Shown: piece by piece, positions 25,350 through 37,300 of the stretch
Numbering within the stretch: position 1 is the stretch's first letter
Layout: every line of letters begins with the position of its first letter
NCBI GenBank assembly: GCA_030248065.1
Contig: JASAMV010004942.1
Coordinates: 1 to 64,000, forward strand
DNA: 64,000 nt
Source: Rhynchonema sp. JSB1_4
Taxonomy: Eukaryota > Nematoda > Chromadorea > Monhysterida > Xyalidae
Direction of reading: 5' to 3'
Notes under the pieces: generated by a model
Told to the model about the DNA's origin: nothing
Seen by the model: the letters and a program-made list of their open reading frames with translations, nothing else
The model's database searches: none
Program-made: the position numbers and the translations under genes

Positions 25350-25628
25350 TATTGGTCGCACAATGACCATATAAGAATTCATCAAGATCAATCCTGATTT
25401 TCACGTTCAGTCACTCTTAACTACTGTGCTATTTGCGATTCTCACAAAACATTTTCAGCTGAAAATAATCTAGCAGATCAACCACGTTGCCGCAGGTCTG
25501 AAACATTCTCTTTACTACGTGTTTTGTGTGTGATCGAGCAACGCAACGTCATTGCCCCGTCACTAGCCTGCTTTGCTGTTCAGGAAAAAAATTTGACCAA
25601 TTCTTATAAAGTCATTGTGCGACCAATA
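25350..25628 (+). mobile_element. TIR MITE, TATTGGTCGCACAATGA family, intact copy 1
   Basis: The 279-bp element has terminal repeats TATTGGTCGCACAATGAC and GTCATTGTGCGACCAATA. It is nearly identical to 26901-27178, implying recent movement. It contains no reading frame. Confidence 0.85.
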
Positions 25629-25980
25629 TTTAGGATTTCTTTTCGGTTTTTCGTGCAGTTCAGAACTGTTATGTACATCACTGTATTATTATTTTTATTG
25701 ATTGATTCGCGTTGTGTAGTGCACATCAACATCGATTTGGTTCAAGGGCCGCAATGGGCACTTTTTTACACCGTTTGTGTGATTTAAATTACATACGTTT
25801 TACCACAGTGCGCGCTGCAGCCGTTGACTTCTGATTGGTCGGTTTCGGTGAGAATGTTCGAAGCAGTATGAAATAAATATCTATATTTCCCAATTCAGTA
25901 ACTGCTTTTAATCAAAAGCACATAATACAGTTAATCAAACGCGACAATAAAAATTTTTTGGGCATGCATATAAATTAATC

Positions 25981-26273
25981 GGCGGACGGGCAATTGAGCA
26001 AAGCACATTTGAGCAAGACCACTTTGAGCAAGTGAAAAAGAGCAGAGTCCAAAAGAGCAGAACCTAAAAACGAATAGGCCTAAGCCTAAGCCTAAGCCCA
26101 AACACAAAACTAATCTTAAGTGTAAGCCAAAGCCTAAGCCTAAGCCTGATACCAAAATCAGCCTAAGCCTAATCCGTTGGAACAAAATAAGTGCTCTGCT
26201 CTTTCGGCCCTGCTCTTTTTCACTTGCTCAAAGTGGTCTTGCTCAAATGTGCTTTGCTCAATTGTGCGGCCAC
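25981..26273. mobile_element. TIR element carrying TTAGGC telomere-like repeats
   Basis: Arms of about 65 bp face each other: the left contains CAATTGAGCAAAGCACATTT, the right its inverse ending TTGCTCAATTGTGCGGCCACC-like. Between them, 26075-26173 is mostly CCTAAG units, that is TTAGGC on the minus strand, the nematode telomere repeat. Half-copies lie at 12268-12335 (arm only) and 63385-63520 (arm plus repeats). Confidence 0.8.
26075..26173 (-). repeat. Interstitial TTAGGC telomere-like array
   Basis: Runs of CCTAAG on the plus strand in two blocks are separated by a diverged stretch. Shorter runs occur at 22251-22274 and 63478-63500. TTAGGC is the standard nematode telomere unit, which is the main organism clue here. 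Confidence 0.8.
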
Positions 26274-26619
26274 CAAATTAATCATGTGCGACATGAATGC
26301 AACACCAAGTATTGGCAAGGTAGACGTGTTCCTGAAGTGTACCAATATAAGTTTGGACTTTGAAAAATAGTTTTTCGAATCATATTAGAGTAGATACATG
26401 TAGGGATTTAAGTAATTTAGCCCTGGTCACCAAACGTTTTGGGAGATTCGAGCATTACAAAACCATTTGGTGAATGAAAAACAAACAGCAGACTTTTGGT
26501 GTTGTTTTGCTAGAGTATTTCAGGCACATTTGACGATATCGATGGACTTTGAGGTATGAATATGGTGCTTCCACACGCCGAACGCATCGTTTCAAGCCAG
26601 CTGGAAAGTTGTTAAAATT

Positions 26620-28375
26620 TTACGAGATTGCAAAAAGAAAGTTGCGAATTGCTTTCACAGACAGACCGAGGCGCCAGGGCTCGTCGGTGCGAACGCCTCT
26701 GGCAAATTTGCCTCCAAACCCCCCAGCAGCCACCAGATCCCATTGCTGGGCGGCTGTAACGGCACTGCTTGCAAACTCATACAGAAGTTTCTGAATCCTC
26801 TGTGAGAGTGTGAGACCCAGCTTTGTCGTTCGCGCATTTGATATTCACTCTACCGTTAAGAATGTTATAATAATTTTCTATTTGCAGTGTGAATGGCAGG
26901 TATTGGTCGCACAATGACTATATAAGAATTTATCAAATCAATCCTGATTTTCACGTTCAGTCACTCTTAACCACTGTGCTATTTGTGATTCTCACAAAAC
27001 ATTTTCAGCTGAAAATAATCTAGCAGATCAACCGCGTTACCGCAGGTCTGAAACATTCTCTTTACTACATGCTTTGTGTGCGATCACGCAACGCAACGTC
27101 ATTGCCCCGTCACTTTCCCTCTTTACGATTCAGGAAAAAAATTTGACCAATTCTTATAAAGTCATTGTGCGACCAATACCAACAGGTTTTACGGCAAGGG
27201 CGAATCCAAGGAGCCACAGGGGCCATCGCCCTCCTTCTTGATCCATTGGGACCCTGAAGGGGGCTACCGTTTTGGAAGGGAAAAGGACCCATAAATCACA
27301 GGTTCTCACTCTGATACATTTCAAAAGTGGCAAAATTTCGCGCGCTTTCGCGAGCATTCTCACATTGTGTATGATATTTCGTGTAAAAGGCACGATAGTC
27401 GAAACAAGCACTGGATAAAAATGGATTTTTCAAAAAGGGAACAGGCACAAAATAAAAATTTGACTTTTTGGGTTTGGCCTCTTCCTTGGCCAAAAGCTGG
27501 ATCCGCCACTGTGTTTCACGGTCACCGAAAACAAACGTATATGTAATTGTTATAATTTAACCATCAAGTGAAACGAAGATTGCAACCAACCGATTGAACG
27601 AATAATCCGAGTCGGCGCGGAAGAAATAACAATGATTTTTGTACAACAACTTGAAGACGTGCTCTTTGTTGATTGCATCTTCGGATGTCGGTAGACCGAC
27701 GCTGTAGCCGACCATGGGCAGGTTGGCCAGCGGTGTGGAGTCCTGTAAATTGCTGAACTGAATAAGGAATGTCAGAATAAGGACCACCGTTTTATACTAT
27801 CGGAATCGGATCTGGTTTGACGTTGCTTCTGACGTTTGGACATTTTTGGCGGTCTGGTAACTTTACTCTTGCCACTTCCGACCAGCGGATGGTCAACTTG
27901 GTCGGTCATCGGGTGCATCTTGTGGATAATAGTAGTGGGAAGACAGATTCGATATCGGATCACCAAGTTTGATGAGATGCCCACTAGGGCTGATTGACGA
28001 TGCGAGTTGACGACATACAATATTAGCAACTCTACACAGCATGTGAAATGTTTCAAACGCTAACCGTGTGTGATTTGTAGAAATAGATACAGAAGTGCGC
28101 ATAGACCACCCACAACTTCTGCCAGCCGGTCGAGTTGCGGAATTTGCGCAGCAGATAGCCGCTCAGCTGATGTTTGCCGGCCTGAATATCAATATTTAGG
28201 ATAAAAGAATAAACAATTTAAAATATAGAATGATTTAAGAATCAAACATCCCGAACCTTGACCAAGTCCGACACATGCAGTGTGGTGTGTCTGTGCCAAC
28301 AAACATGCAGCGTGTCGTTGGCTCGGTGTGACAGCTGACGTTCCAGCGACGGACTGCGCGCGTTTAATGTGCCAC
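26620..28375 (-). CDS. FARP: FARP gene, second PH domain and C terminus
   Basis: Exon 28375-28257 carries [20 protein letters not shown], matching the conserved pre-PH2 element of FARP proteins. Exons 28181-28065 ([20 protein letters not shown] ... FCIYFYKSH) and 27742-27591 ([17 protein letters not shown] ... [20 protein letters not shown]) make the second PH domain. The final exon 26797-26620 continues in phase as [20 protein letters not shown] and ends at a stop after 59 codons. The last exon's acceptor (AGAG at 26798) is weak, so the C terminus is less certain than the rest. Confidence 0.82.
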
Positions 28376-31300
28376 CTGAAAATATATACCGGAGTTTGCC
28401 GTCTAGAGCCCAAGGGGGTAGGATGCCTGATGGTTCCCCCTTAAACGAGGGGCGGATGGACCGTTTGTGCCATCCGCTCCCCCCTAGAGGGAGACTGGGA
28501 CAATCCGTCACGTAGGTACATAATTCCCAAAGGGGCTCCATTCGGAAAAAGTGTGAGAATCTGATTTTTTTGTCAGGAGTGTTTTTCCCAAATATTTTGT
28601 TGTTGTTGTTCCCCTGCAATTTGGTGCAGGGGAACAATCTCTACGATGGCTAAAATCAGTGCGCCAACGCGACTGCTACAATTCGATCACGAAATATACC
28701 CTGACCAAGAGTTACCTATGCCCATATGCCAGGTCCATGCCAATGGACTAGCCTTCATAGTTGATGCGGCCCTATAATTTCAATCAGCTATGGAAGTCAT
28801 TCGCCACGTGTGCAGGGGGACAGGTTTCACACTGGTCAAATTTCGTATATGTACCAACTGCATGTTTGGCCAACATGACCGCTACTATTATGTAAGTACT
28901 TTTTTGTGGTTCGCCCTCGCCAAGTGATGGTAGAATTTGAATTACACAAGAAACGTTCACGTTAAAGGGCTCGAAACATAACCGAAGGAAAGGTAGCAGG
29001 ACATATTGTTACATACCGTTGGAAAGCATTCCGACAGCCTATGTAACGCACAAATTTTAAGCTCCTTGGAGATTCACTAGCTCTTGGTAGAACGACTTTT
29101 CGTTCCAGAAAAAAGTGGATTTTTGCACAAATTGGAACGACCGGTGCAGAAACCCCAAATGAGTTGAAGGTCAAGTAACACGTGGATAGGATTGCAACAG
29201 CTCCTGAATAGCTTACCATCACAACTTCAGTCGCTCAAAGCATTGCTTCACACGGTGACGGCACGAAACGTTCCAAAAATCGGCCTTATTTTTCGAGAAC
29301 AGAAGTTTGTCCCTAAATCTTGAGGCCACGCTTAGCGCTGCGGAAATAAGAATGCAATGGGGAAATAGAGCATAGTCAAAAGTACCAGAAAATAAGGCTT
29401 TCAAATTTTTTAACTCATGGCTAGCTCCGTGACAGGCCTAAAAATCCATTAAATTGCCGCCAAATTAGGTGATTACATTCATCGCCAGAATTATGACACA
29501 TAAAGGCCACAGATTGTATCGGATTCGAAACAAAAAAATGAGAGAAACGTCTGGTTTAACAACCTATCAAGCTTCGAAGACCTCAAGGCCTACAGATCTC
29601 TCGGGGCAGCCATACTAACCTGAATATGATATTCAGCTATAAATGCTTATTGTTAACAGGTACTGTAAATGTGACAGCACCGAACAATGTATCTCGGGAG
29701 TAGCTTTCGAATGATATATAACAAGCCCCAATTAATTCTTACGCTTAAGGGCAGAGGTTAAAAAAATGGTTTTTTGACGATTCTGGAACAAACCGTCACG
29801 TCACCGTGTGCGATTTCGGAATTTTGACCGTTTCTTGTCTATAGTAAGAGATAGTATGGGCATGTTATATATCGTTCGATAGCTACGTTGAAGCTACATC
29901 GTTTGGTGCTATCAAATGGGCAATAATCTTTAACAGTAACGACTTGTAGCCAAATATCTTATTCAGGCTGGCATGGCTGCAGCAGCCGGACCATGGGGTT
30001 TGAAGTCTTGAAACTCGTCTAGATTGTTGGACTGTGCGTTTATCTGACTTTCTTGTTTCAAATGCAATGCAATACGTGGCTTATTTACATCACATTTCCG
30101 TCAATGAATGCAACTATGCAGTTTAGTGGCAATTTTTAGGTCTTTTTCGGCCTGTCACGCCGCTATCTAAGTGCTTCCAAATTTAAAAACCTTATTTTCT
30201 GGTACTTTCGAAAATGCTCTATTTTTCTATTGCATTTTCATTTCTGCAACACGAAGCGCGGCCTCAAAATTTAGAGACAAACTTGTGTTTTCGAAAAATG
30301 TGGCCGATTTTTGGAACATTTCGCACCCTCACCGAGTGAAGCAATGCTTTGAGCGACTGAAGTTCTCATGATAAGTTATCCAGAAGCTGTTGTAATCCTG
30401 TCCACGTATTACTTGACTTTCAACTCATTTGGGGATTCTGCATCGGTCGTTTCAAGTTGTGAAAAAATTCACTTTTTTCTGGAACGAAAAGTCGCTCTAC
30501 TAAGAGATAGCAAATATCTAAGGAGCTTAACATTTGTGCGTGACATATGCGTGTGCGTGCTGTCACAGTGCTTTCCAACGATGTATAACACTGCGCTCTG
30601 CTGCCCTTCCTTCGGTTGTGTCCCGAGCCCTTTAATCGTCTGTGCGAATGCAACCCTAACGCTATTCTTCAACAACGACCCTAATTCCTCATCATGAAAC
30701 ATCACCCACCCAACGTAGCAGGTGCCAAGGCCATTTCATCGGTCGATGCCCTTGCAGAATCAAGCCCGATATCGGACGCCGAGCTCTGTCCCATCATTAG
30801 CGACGAGCAGGCGGGCAGTTGTGCATCGGCGGTTTGCTGGGCCAGCTCGACGCAGTGTTTGATGTCGGACACCTGGAAACGGGTTGCCTAATGCGAGATT
30901 ATGGATTATTGAAGGTTGCACAGTCAAGCTTCGTCACAGTGGATACTCTTCATTGTGAAACAATGCGGATCGATGCTTTCGGACGCCATGTGCATGATCG
31001 GCATACACATTGCCGGGATCCGGCGGGACAGTTCTGCTTTTCTAGCAGGGAAAAAATTTGGTGATTTTTTTTGAGAACTGTCAATTCTATAAGCTGTAAA
31101 ATTTGCAACCCCCAAACCAACAGCAAACAAAAATCTACGCTATTTCGAATGTGCATTTGTCAAAAAAGCACCGAATAATTTTCACGTCAAAACATCGCAT
31201 GGTGCCCCAAACCAGGGTTAGACAAAAACTTTTATGGAAAGAACTGTGTTGACAAAATAATTTTTTTTTGCGAACCCTGCCCACCCAGCCAGCCAAACTC

Positions 31301-34300
31301 ACCCAAAGAGCTTTTTCCTCAGCCGTTGGTGCGGCCACGATTAGCGATCGGCTGCCCCCATAGATGGTGAAACAATGCTGAAGACCAGCGGCAATACGGA
31401 ACGGGTCGCCCTCCTCCAGCTGAAACATTTGGTTGCTCAATGTTTCTTCAACTCCCAAATGTATCAATATTAGGTGCTGAAGGTGAGCAGAAAGATCAGC
31501 ATTAGGGGGTAACGTCGAACTTTTGCTAATCGGATCTGTCATAGTCAGTCCTGTTTCGAAATTTAGAAATGCGCCAGTTAATTTCGGCAACAGTCGACAG
31601 TGACAACTTCTAGGGTGGTCAAATTAGGCAGAGCGTGCAGCTGATCAAAGAAGATCCCCCATGAGCAAGGCAGAGAGGGCTTGAAATCCCGGAGCCCCGG
31701 TCACAATAGAGATTGATAATCCAAACTTTTCGAAACAACCATCGAAATCTTACCATCAACCCCCTGAGTGGTATCTGTCCGTGTAGCCTGAATGACAAGG
31801 TGGCCTGATTGCCGACTTGCGTTGCGCCGACCCTGTTTGCGTAGATGAGACAATCATTGAACAAAACGAATATTCGCTGCACCGGACCACGTCGGCTGTA
31901 GCGCGACAAACTGCCCTCTCGCTCGAAAGTCTGGAATTTAAAAAAACTAAATTTTCTACATTTATGACAACCACGACGGTATAAAACCGGCAAAAAAGAC
32001 AGGTCCCGCCGAGACTTGAACTCGGATTGTTGGATTCAAAGTCCAAAGTGATCACCATTACACCACGGGGCCGTTGTCACCAGGATGCATAGTTTACCAA
32101 CTCAAAGGTAAGCAGTGGTTATTGCGCAACAGCGTTTGATCTATTGCGTCAGTCTCTGCTGCACGTTATGTATTTTTTGGAGGCGCTTAGAATGTCAACC
32201 CAAATATGGGTGGAATTTTCGAAACGGTGTAGTCAGTTGGGCGTAAAGGTCGGCGTAAAGTTCGGTCGAAAGCTCGGTCGGCGGCGTAGCTCGGTGTAAA
32301 CGTGAAACATTGCCTGTTATTAACGTGGAATGTTTCAAGTTTACACCGAGGTCTATCACACTGAGCTGTCGACCGAGCTTTCCACCGACCTCTACACCCA
32401 ACTGACCGTTACACCGTTTCGAAAATATCACCCTATATCTGAACTGGGCTGGCTGTTTGAGTCACATAAACAGCAGTGTATTATTTTTCTCTTTTTTCAG
32501 ACATCTGCAAAATGATTTTGGTGCTCACTTGTCATCTTTATAAGGTTGGCCATCAGAGAATAGCAATAACAGTCCCGTGGTGTAATGGCGAACATTTTAG
32601 GCTTTGAATACAACAATCCGAGTTCAAGTCTCGGCGGTACCTGTCATTTTTGCCAATGTGTTTTGGCTCTCATAAAAGGCCGAACATAGAAGATAGAGAA
32701 ACGTTTTTGAATTTTTTAGTGAAAAGATTTTGAATTTTTACGCGTGACACGGTTTTGAATTTGCTAAAACTAACCCTGGTCGGTTGCACCAAATTGGTGA
32801 CCCCCATGAGATCCCTTTCAATAGAGACGAGCTTGACAAAGTTCTCCAAACTGTCCACGGTAGAGCGATGCTCGATATTGAAGTTGGTGATTTTCTCCAG
32901 AGCCACCCTTGAGTCGTTGTAATCGCTGTGGTCAATCGTCAACTCGCCATAATACGCGACCAGGCCTAGATAGTTTTCGTTCGTTGCGCATTCGTGCGTA
33001 TTGTGCAAGGGCAAAATCAAACAAGGAGATTCTGCCTCAGTCAGGGCGGACTTAGGTAGAATCCGGAAACCGGAATCCAGAAATATTTCCGGAAAACGCA
33101 TTATTTTTGCATGTAAATTTCTGCGTTTTCCGGAAATATTTCCGGAGTCCGGAAATGTTTTGTATTTTTGTATGCAAATTATTTCCTTTTCCGGATTACG
33201 GATTTAACCTTAGTTCGCCCTCACGTGTGACAATCTTTCATTCCGGATATTTCTAGATTTACTGGATGTCACAAAATTTCGACTGGCGCAAGTGTTGTTC
33301 ATTTCAGGGAAAAGTCCCTCATCAGGGCAAGGCAAGATTGGATCAGATCGCAACCGATCGCAATATTTGATTTCGCCCTCATATTTAAAGTTTTTTTATC
33401 ATCAGCAGGCACTGCGCGTAGTCGGACTAGTAATTTTGTCGTCAAATGAAGTCGTCGAACAAACAGTAATACATATATGAGCCCCAAATGACCGCGAAAA
33501 TGTGGTTTCACGACATTACTGTTAGCCAAAAGTCGTTGACTGGCACATTCAACTGCATTCAACGTCCTCGCTCAAGAATTGTGGAACTCGAACAGTGTCC
33601 GACTACGTGTAACTAGCTCTCAAATGCTGTAATGCTTCCTAGTTTTTTTCGCCAGCACAGTCAGGTTTGTCGTTTTCGACCCTGTTTTCTTCGACGGACG
33701 GTGCACCAGAACATCGCCAGGCCCAAATACCCCAAAACCTGAATGCCCCCGAATCTCAAACTAACGCATCAATATCTGCTGCCAGACGTGCAGCCTGTGC
33801 ATTGGCTTGAGCAACAATCGATTGACGGGTTGATAGCACAGCTTCTGCTCCTCGAAATCGCGCCAGAATTGTTCAAATGGCCGTCGGGTTTTGTAAAGTT
33901 CATCCAAACACGCCAGATGTATGGCCAGTTGGGTCATGTAGTAGCGGTAGTGGTGCAGCGCGTTGTGCAGCGCGCACAGCAGGCTGTCGGCTGAAGTCAT
34001 CACGGCTATATTCACGAAAGGGTGGAGTGGAAACTTCAGAGGGGAATTGGTACGGTGGCATTGAAACATTGCACACATAGCGTGACTGTGTAATATGTAT
34101 TCGTGTGGTGAACAATAATACACGCGCGCCTGTGTTGTGGAAATCCAGTTTGGTTGCGAGGTGTGGCGTTTCCAGTGTTTTTGCGCGTCAAATGGAACGT
34201 GAGCGTTCCACCCAACTTTCCACTGAGCGTTCCAATCAAGTTCTTCCCAGTCATCAAAAAAACGACGCGCGCACTCACGACTAGCTATCTAACGTTTCAA

Positions 34301-37300
34301 TTTGCATTCTGAAACATCACTATGTAGTATAACTTACCGACTCTGTGTTGTTCGCTGGTGTCAGCAGAGGCCGAGTGACCGAGGCTAACGTCCATTTCCC
34401 TGAGGAGTGAAGGAAAGTGCCTGTTGTGAAAAGACCTGCTTGTGCTTCATTTTTTTTACAGAATCACCACGCGCAGCCAGTTTCTGTCGGGCAAGGTGCA
34501 ATAATCGCAGACTAATGCGACTGAAGCGTTATTTTGGAATGTAAACTTTCTGGTCCACTGAATTTACAACTGCTTTTGTCTGGGTTACGCGCCTCGTATT
34601 TAGGATACTGAAAGTACATAGCTTTGCTACCAATCAACTGCTTTCACTGTGGCTGAAATGACGAGTGAGTCAGTAAATTTCTTGATATTCTCAGTGCAAA
34701 GGCACGTTTCGAAAAGGCGGAAAAGTCACGTTTCCAAAAGGCGGAAAAAGGCACGTTTCCAAAAGGCGATTCAGCCAAGCCGATCACCAAGTCATGATAA
34801 GGTTGTTTCAGACATGTTCGGCGTTCGGCCATGCGTGGAATTAACGAAACAGTTGAGTGGAGAGTGTTGAGTTGAAACTTCAGTGGAAAATTCGGTAGAA
34901 TGGAATGAATATGGCAGCGGTGTACTCTGCCGAGCTTTCCACTGCTGAACTTTCCACTGAACTTTCTACTCAACCGTTTCATGAATTCCACCCAATCACG
35001 GATGTCAGTGAACCACTTTACAATTGGTCTAAGATTGCAAAAACTGCACCAACCACGTGTGAATCTTCTGCTCGAGCTCAGGCAAGAATTTCTTTTGATG
35101 AAATTCAACAATTGGCTGTAGACTCGCGAATAAATCATTCAACAGTTGCGCGTCATGTGGACCGAGAGTGTGCTCTAGGGCTGGTTTGAAGTGCTGGAAC
35201 GTTCTTATGTTTAAAATGTAAGTACCTATTTGTTTTTGCACATTATTTAGACGGCCAAAAGAATCGAAAAAACCAACATCGGCCAAAATTGCGAGATCAT
35301 GATTGTAGGTGCGTTCCGTCATCAATAGTTCTCGACCGATGAAATAAGCCTTCTCTTGCGGTAGAGGCTGAAAATATGATCATTTAGCGCGCGAAATTAA
35401 ATTTTTTTAAAAACCTTAAATTTGGGTTTATATCGTCAGGTCGTGAACTCACCGCTAGTGCCATGTTAATACATGCTACGTTACGTACTAGAGCTTGCCG
35501 ACCACAGTCGACGATTAACGTTGACTACTAGACAATTAGCCTAATTTGCAAAAAATCATGGAAAAATAAATCCTACCCTTTTCTTGGACACCGATTCAGG
35601 CAGCGCGGCGACGTGACCTTCGGATTTGAACAGTGAAGGAACGGGATTAGATTTGGATGGGTTGGTAATACAGAGCACTTCTGGAAATGAAATAAAAAAA
35701 TTCACTAATTGAATTGAGAATTAGAATCATTAGAAAACAAACAAATGTTTCACGCCACTCTCACCAGCACTGACGGTGTTCTTCTCGACCTGAGTCATTG
35801 ACAACCTCGTCTCAACATTTCCGTGGCTCATGTGATGTTCCACGCTCAATATTTGATCTTCGCTACTCCATGCGGCCAACGGTGCCATTTTGGTGGATTG
35901 TAAATGGGTGGTGGAGATGGAACTGGTTTGATGGGCGCCGCGCGGGAAATTGGTGTCCCTGAAAATTTAAAGTCTACAGTAATGCCCAGTTCAATGTTCA
36001 GACGCATGTTGGGAAGCTTCTGGTTGGAATCTGGTTGTTTCTTCACAGTTTTTACGTACGGTTTTTAACATTCACCGCAGAGAAGTACCGATTGGGTGGT
36101 ACCAAGCAATCGACCTACATACTTATGGGGTCACTATAAACAGTGCAGGTTGTAATGATGAAAGTACCATGGTTGTCGCACTGTTTTTGTGAATTCCGTG
36201 TGGAGGAAAAGAACGAACGGAGAGAGGAAAGAACAAGAAAGTGATGAACAATGAGCAAACGTACAGGCTATTCACCTGTCAATGTCCTCATCCGAATTGT
36301 CTTCCTCTCGCGTATTCAATTCAGCAAATGACACAGATGCCTTGGTGCTGGTCGCTGGGTGTACGGTACTTTTCGACTTGAGTGCCGGCTGATGTTGCAT
36401 CTGCGCGGATACGCCTAGAATGGATATTTTGCGAATCTATAGGCTTGGAGAGTTGCGTTCATTTGGGGATAAATTTTGGAGTCAGGCACCTGCTGCACAA
36501 ATTTGGACTTGACACACGTGGCAAAGATTGATAATATCTACAGTATGTGCAATAATTATTTTACAAAACAAAACAGTCCTGCTGCCGGCAGCTACTGCCT
36601 GCAACACGGTGGCTTCTCATCGACGGGCCCTGAGGCCGCATTCACAATGCAGCGGATTAGCGGGTTAGCGGATAGCGGGCGAGAGCGCACGCTTTTGCAT
36701 TCAAAATACAAAAAGGGAATAGCGGTAGGGAACGCGGCGAAACAACTTTTCACACCTCTAAACCCCCTAACCCGCTGCACGTACACACATAAACAAACAA
36801 TCTACGATGGTGCCACTACCCCTCCCTCTAATAGAAAATAGTACTATTTTATTCTTATTAGCACCGGAGCCACTTCATATATTATTATTAGCCTTAAAAA
36901 TAACATCAAAACAAGAAAAAAAAAAAAAAAAAAAATAAACACCCCACCTACATACAACATTATTTGTACAGTTTCATATACAACAAAATATATAAAAACA
37001 AATAAAAAAATATAATATAAATTACTTTTTAAAAACAAAAAAAACAACAACAAAAAAACAAAAACAAAACAACCCCACCCCACACCCACAACCACCAAAA
37101 TCAACAACAACCACAAACAACAAGCAAGCGAAGCACAATAAACACCACCCCCCATTCCCTATTATACATAAAAAAAAGCAAGCAAGCGCAATCCGCAACC
37201 CGCTAATCCGCTAATCCGCTAACCCGCTAATCCGCTGCATTGTGAATGCGGCCTGAATATGCCCCGGGACATCCTCAGTGTAAATATGTATACTCAAACC

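Noticed and set aside
31213..31279. Tiny CAGGGTTAGACAAAAA ... GCGAACCCTG element as a hAT MITE
   Set aside because: Ends resemble hAT repeats, but no 8-bp target duplication is visible and it is only 67 bp; kept out of the feature list.
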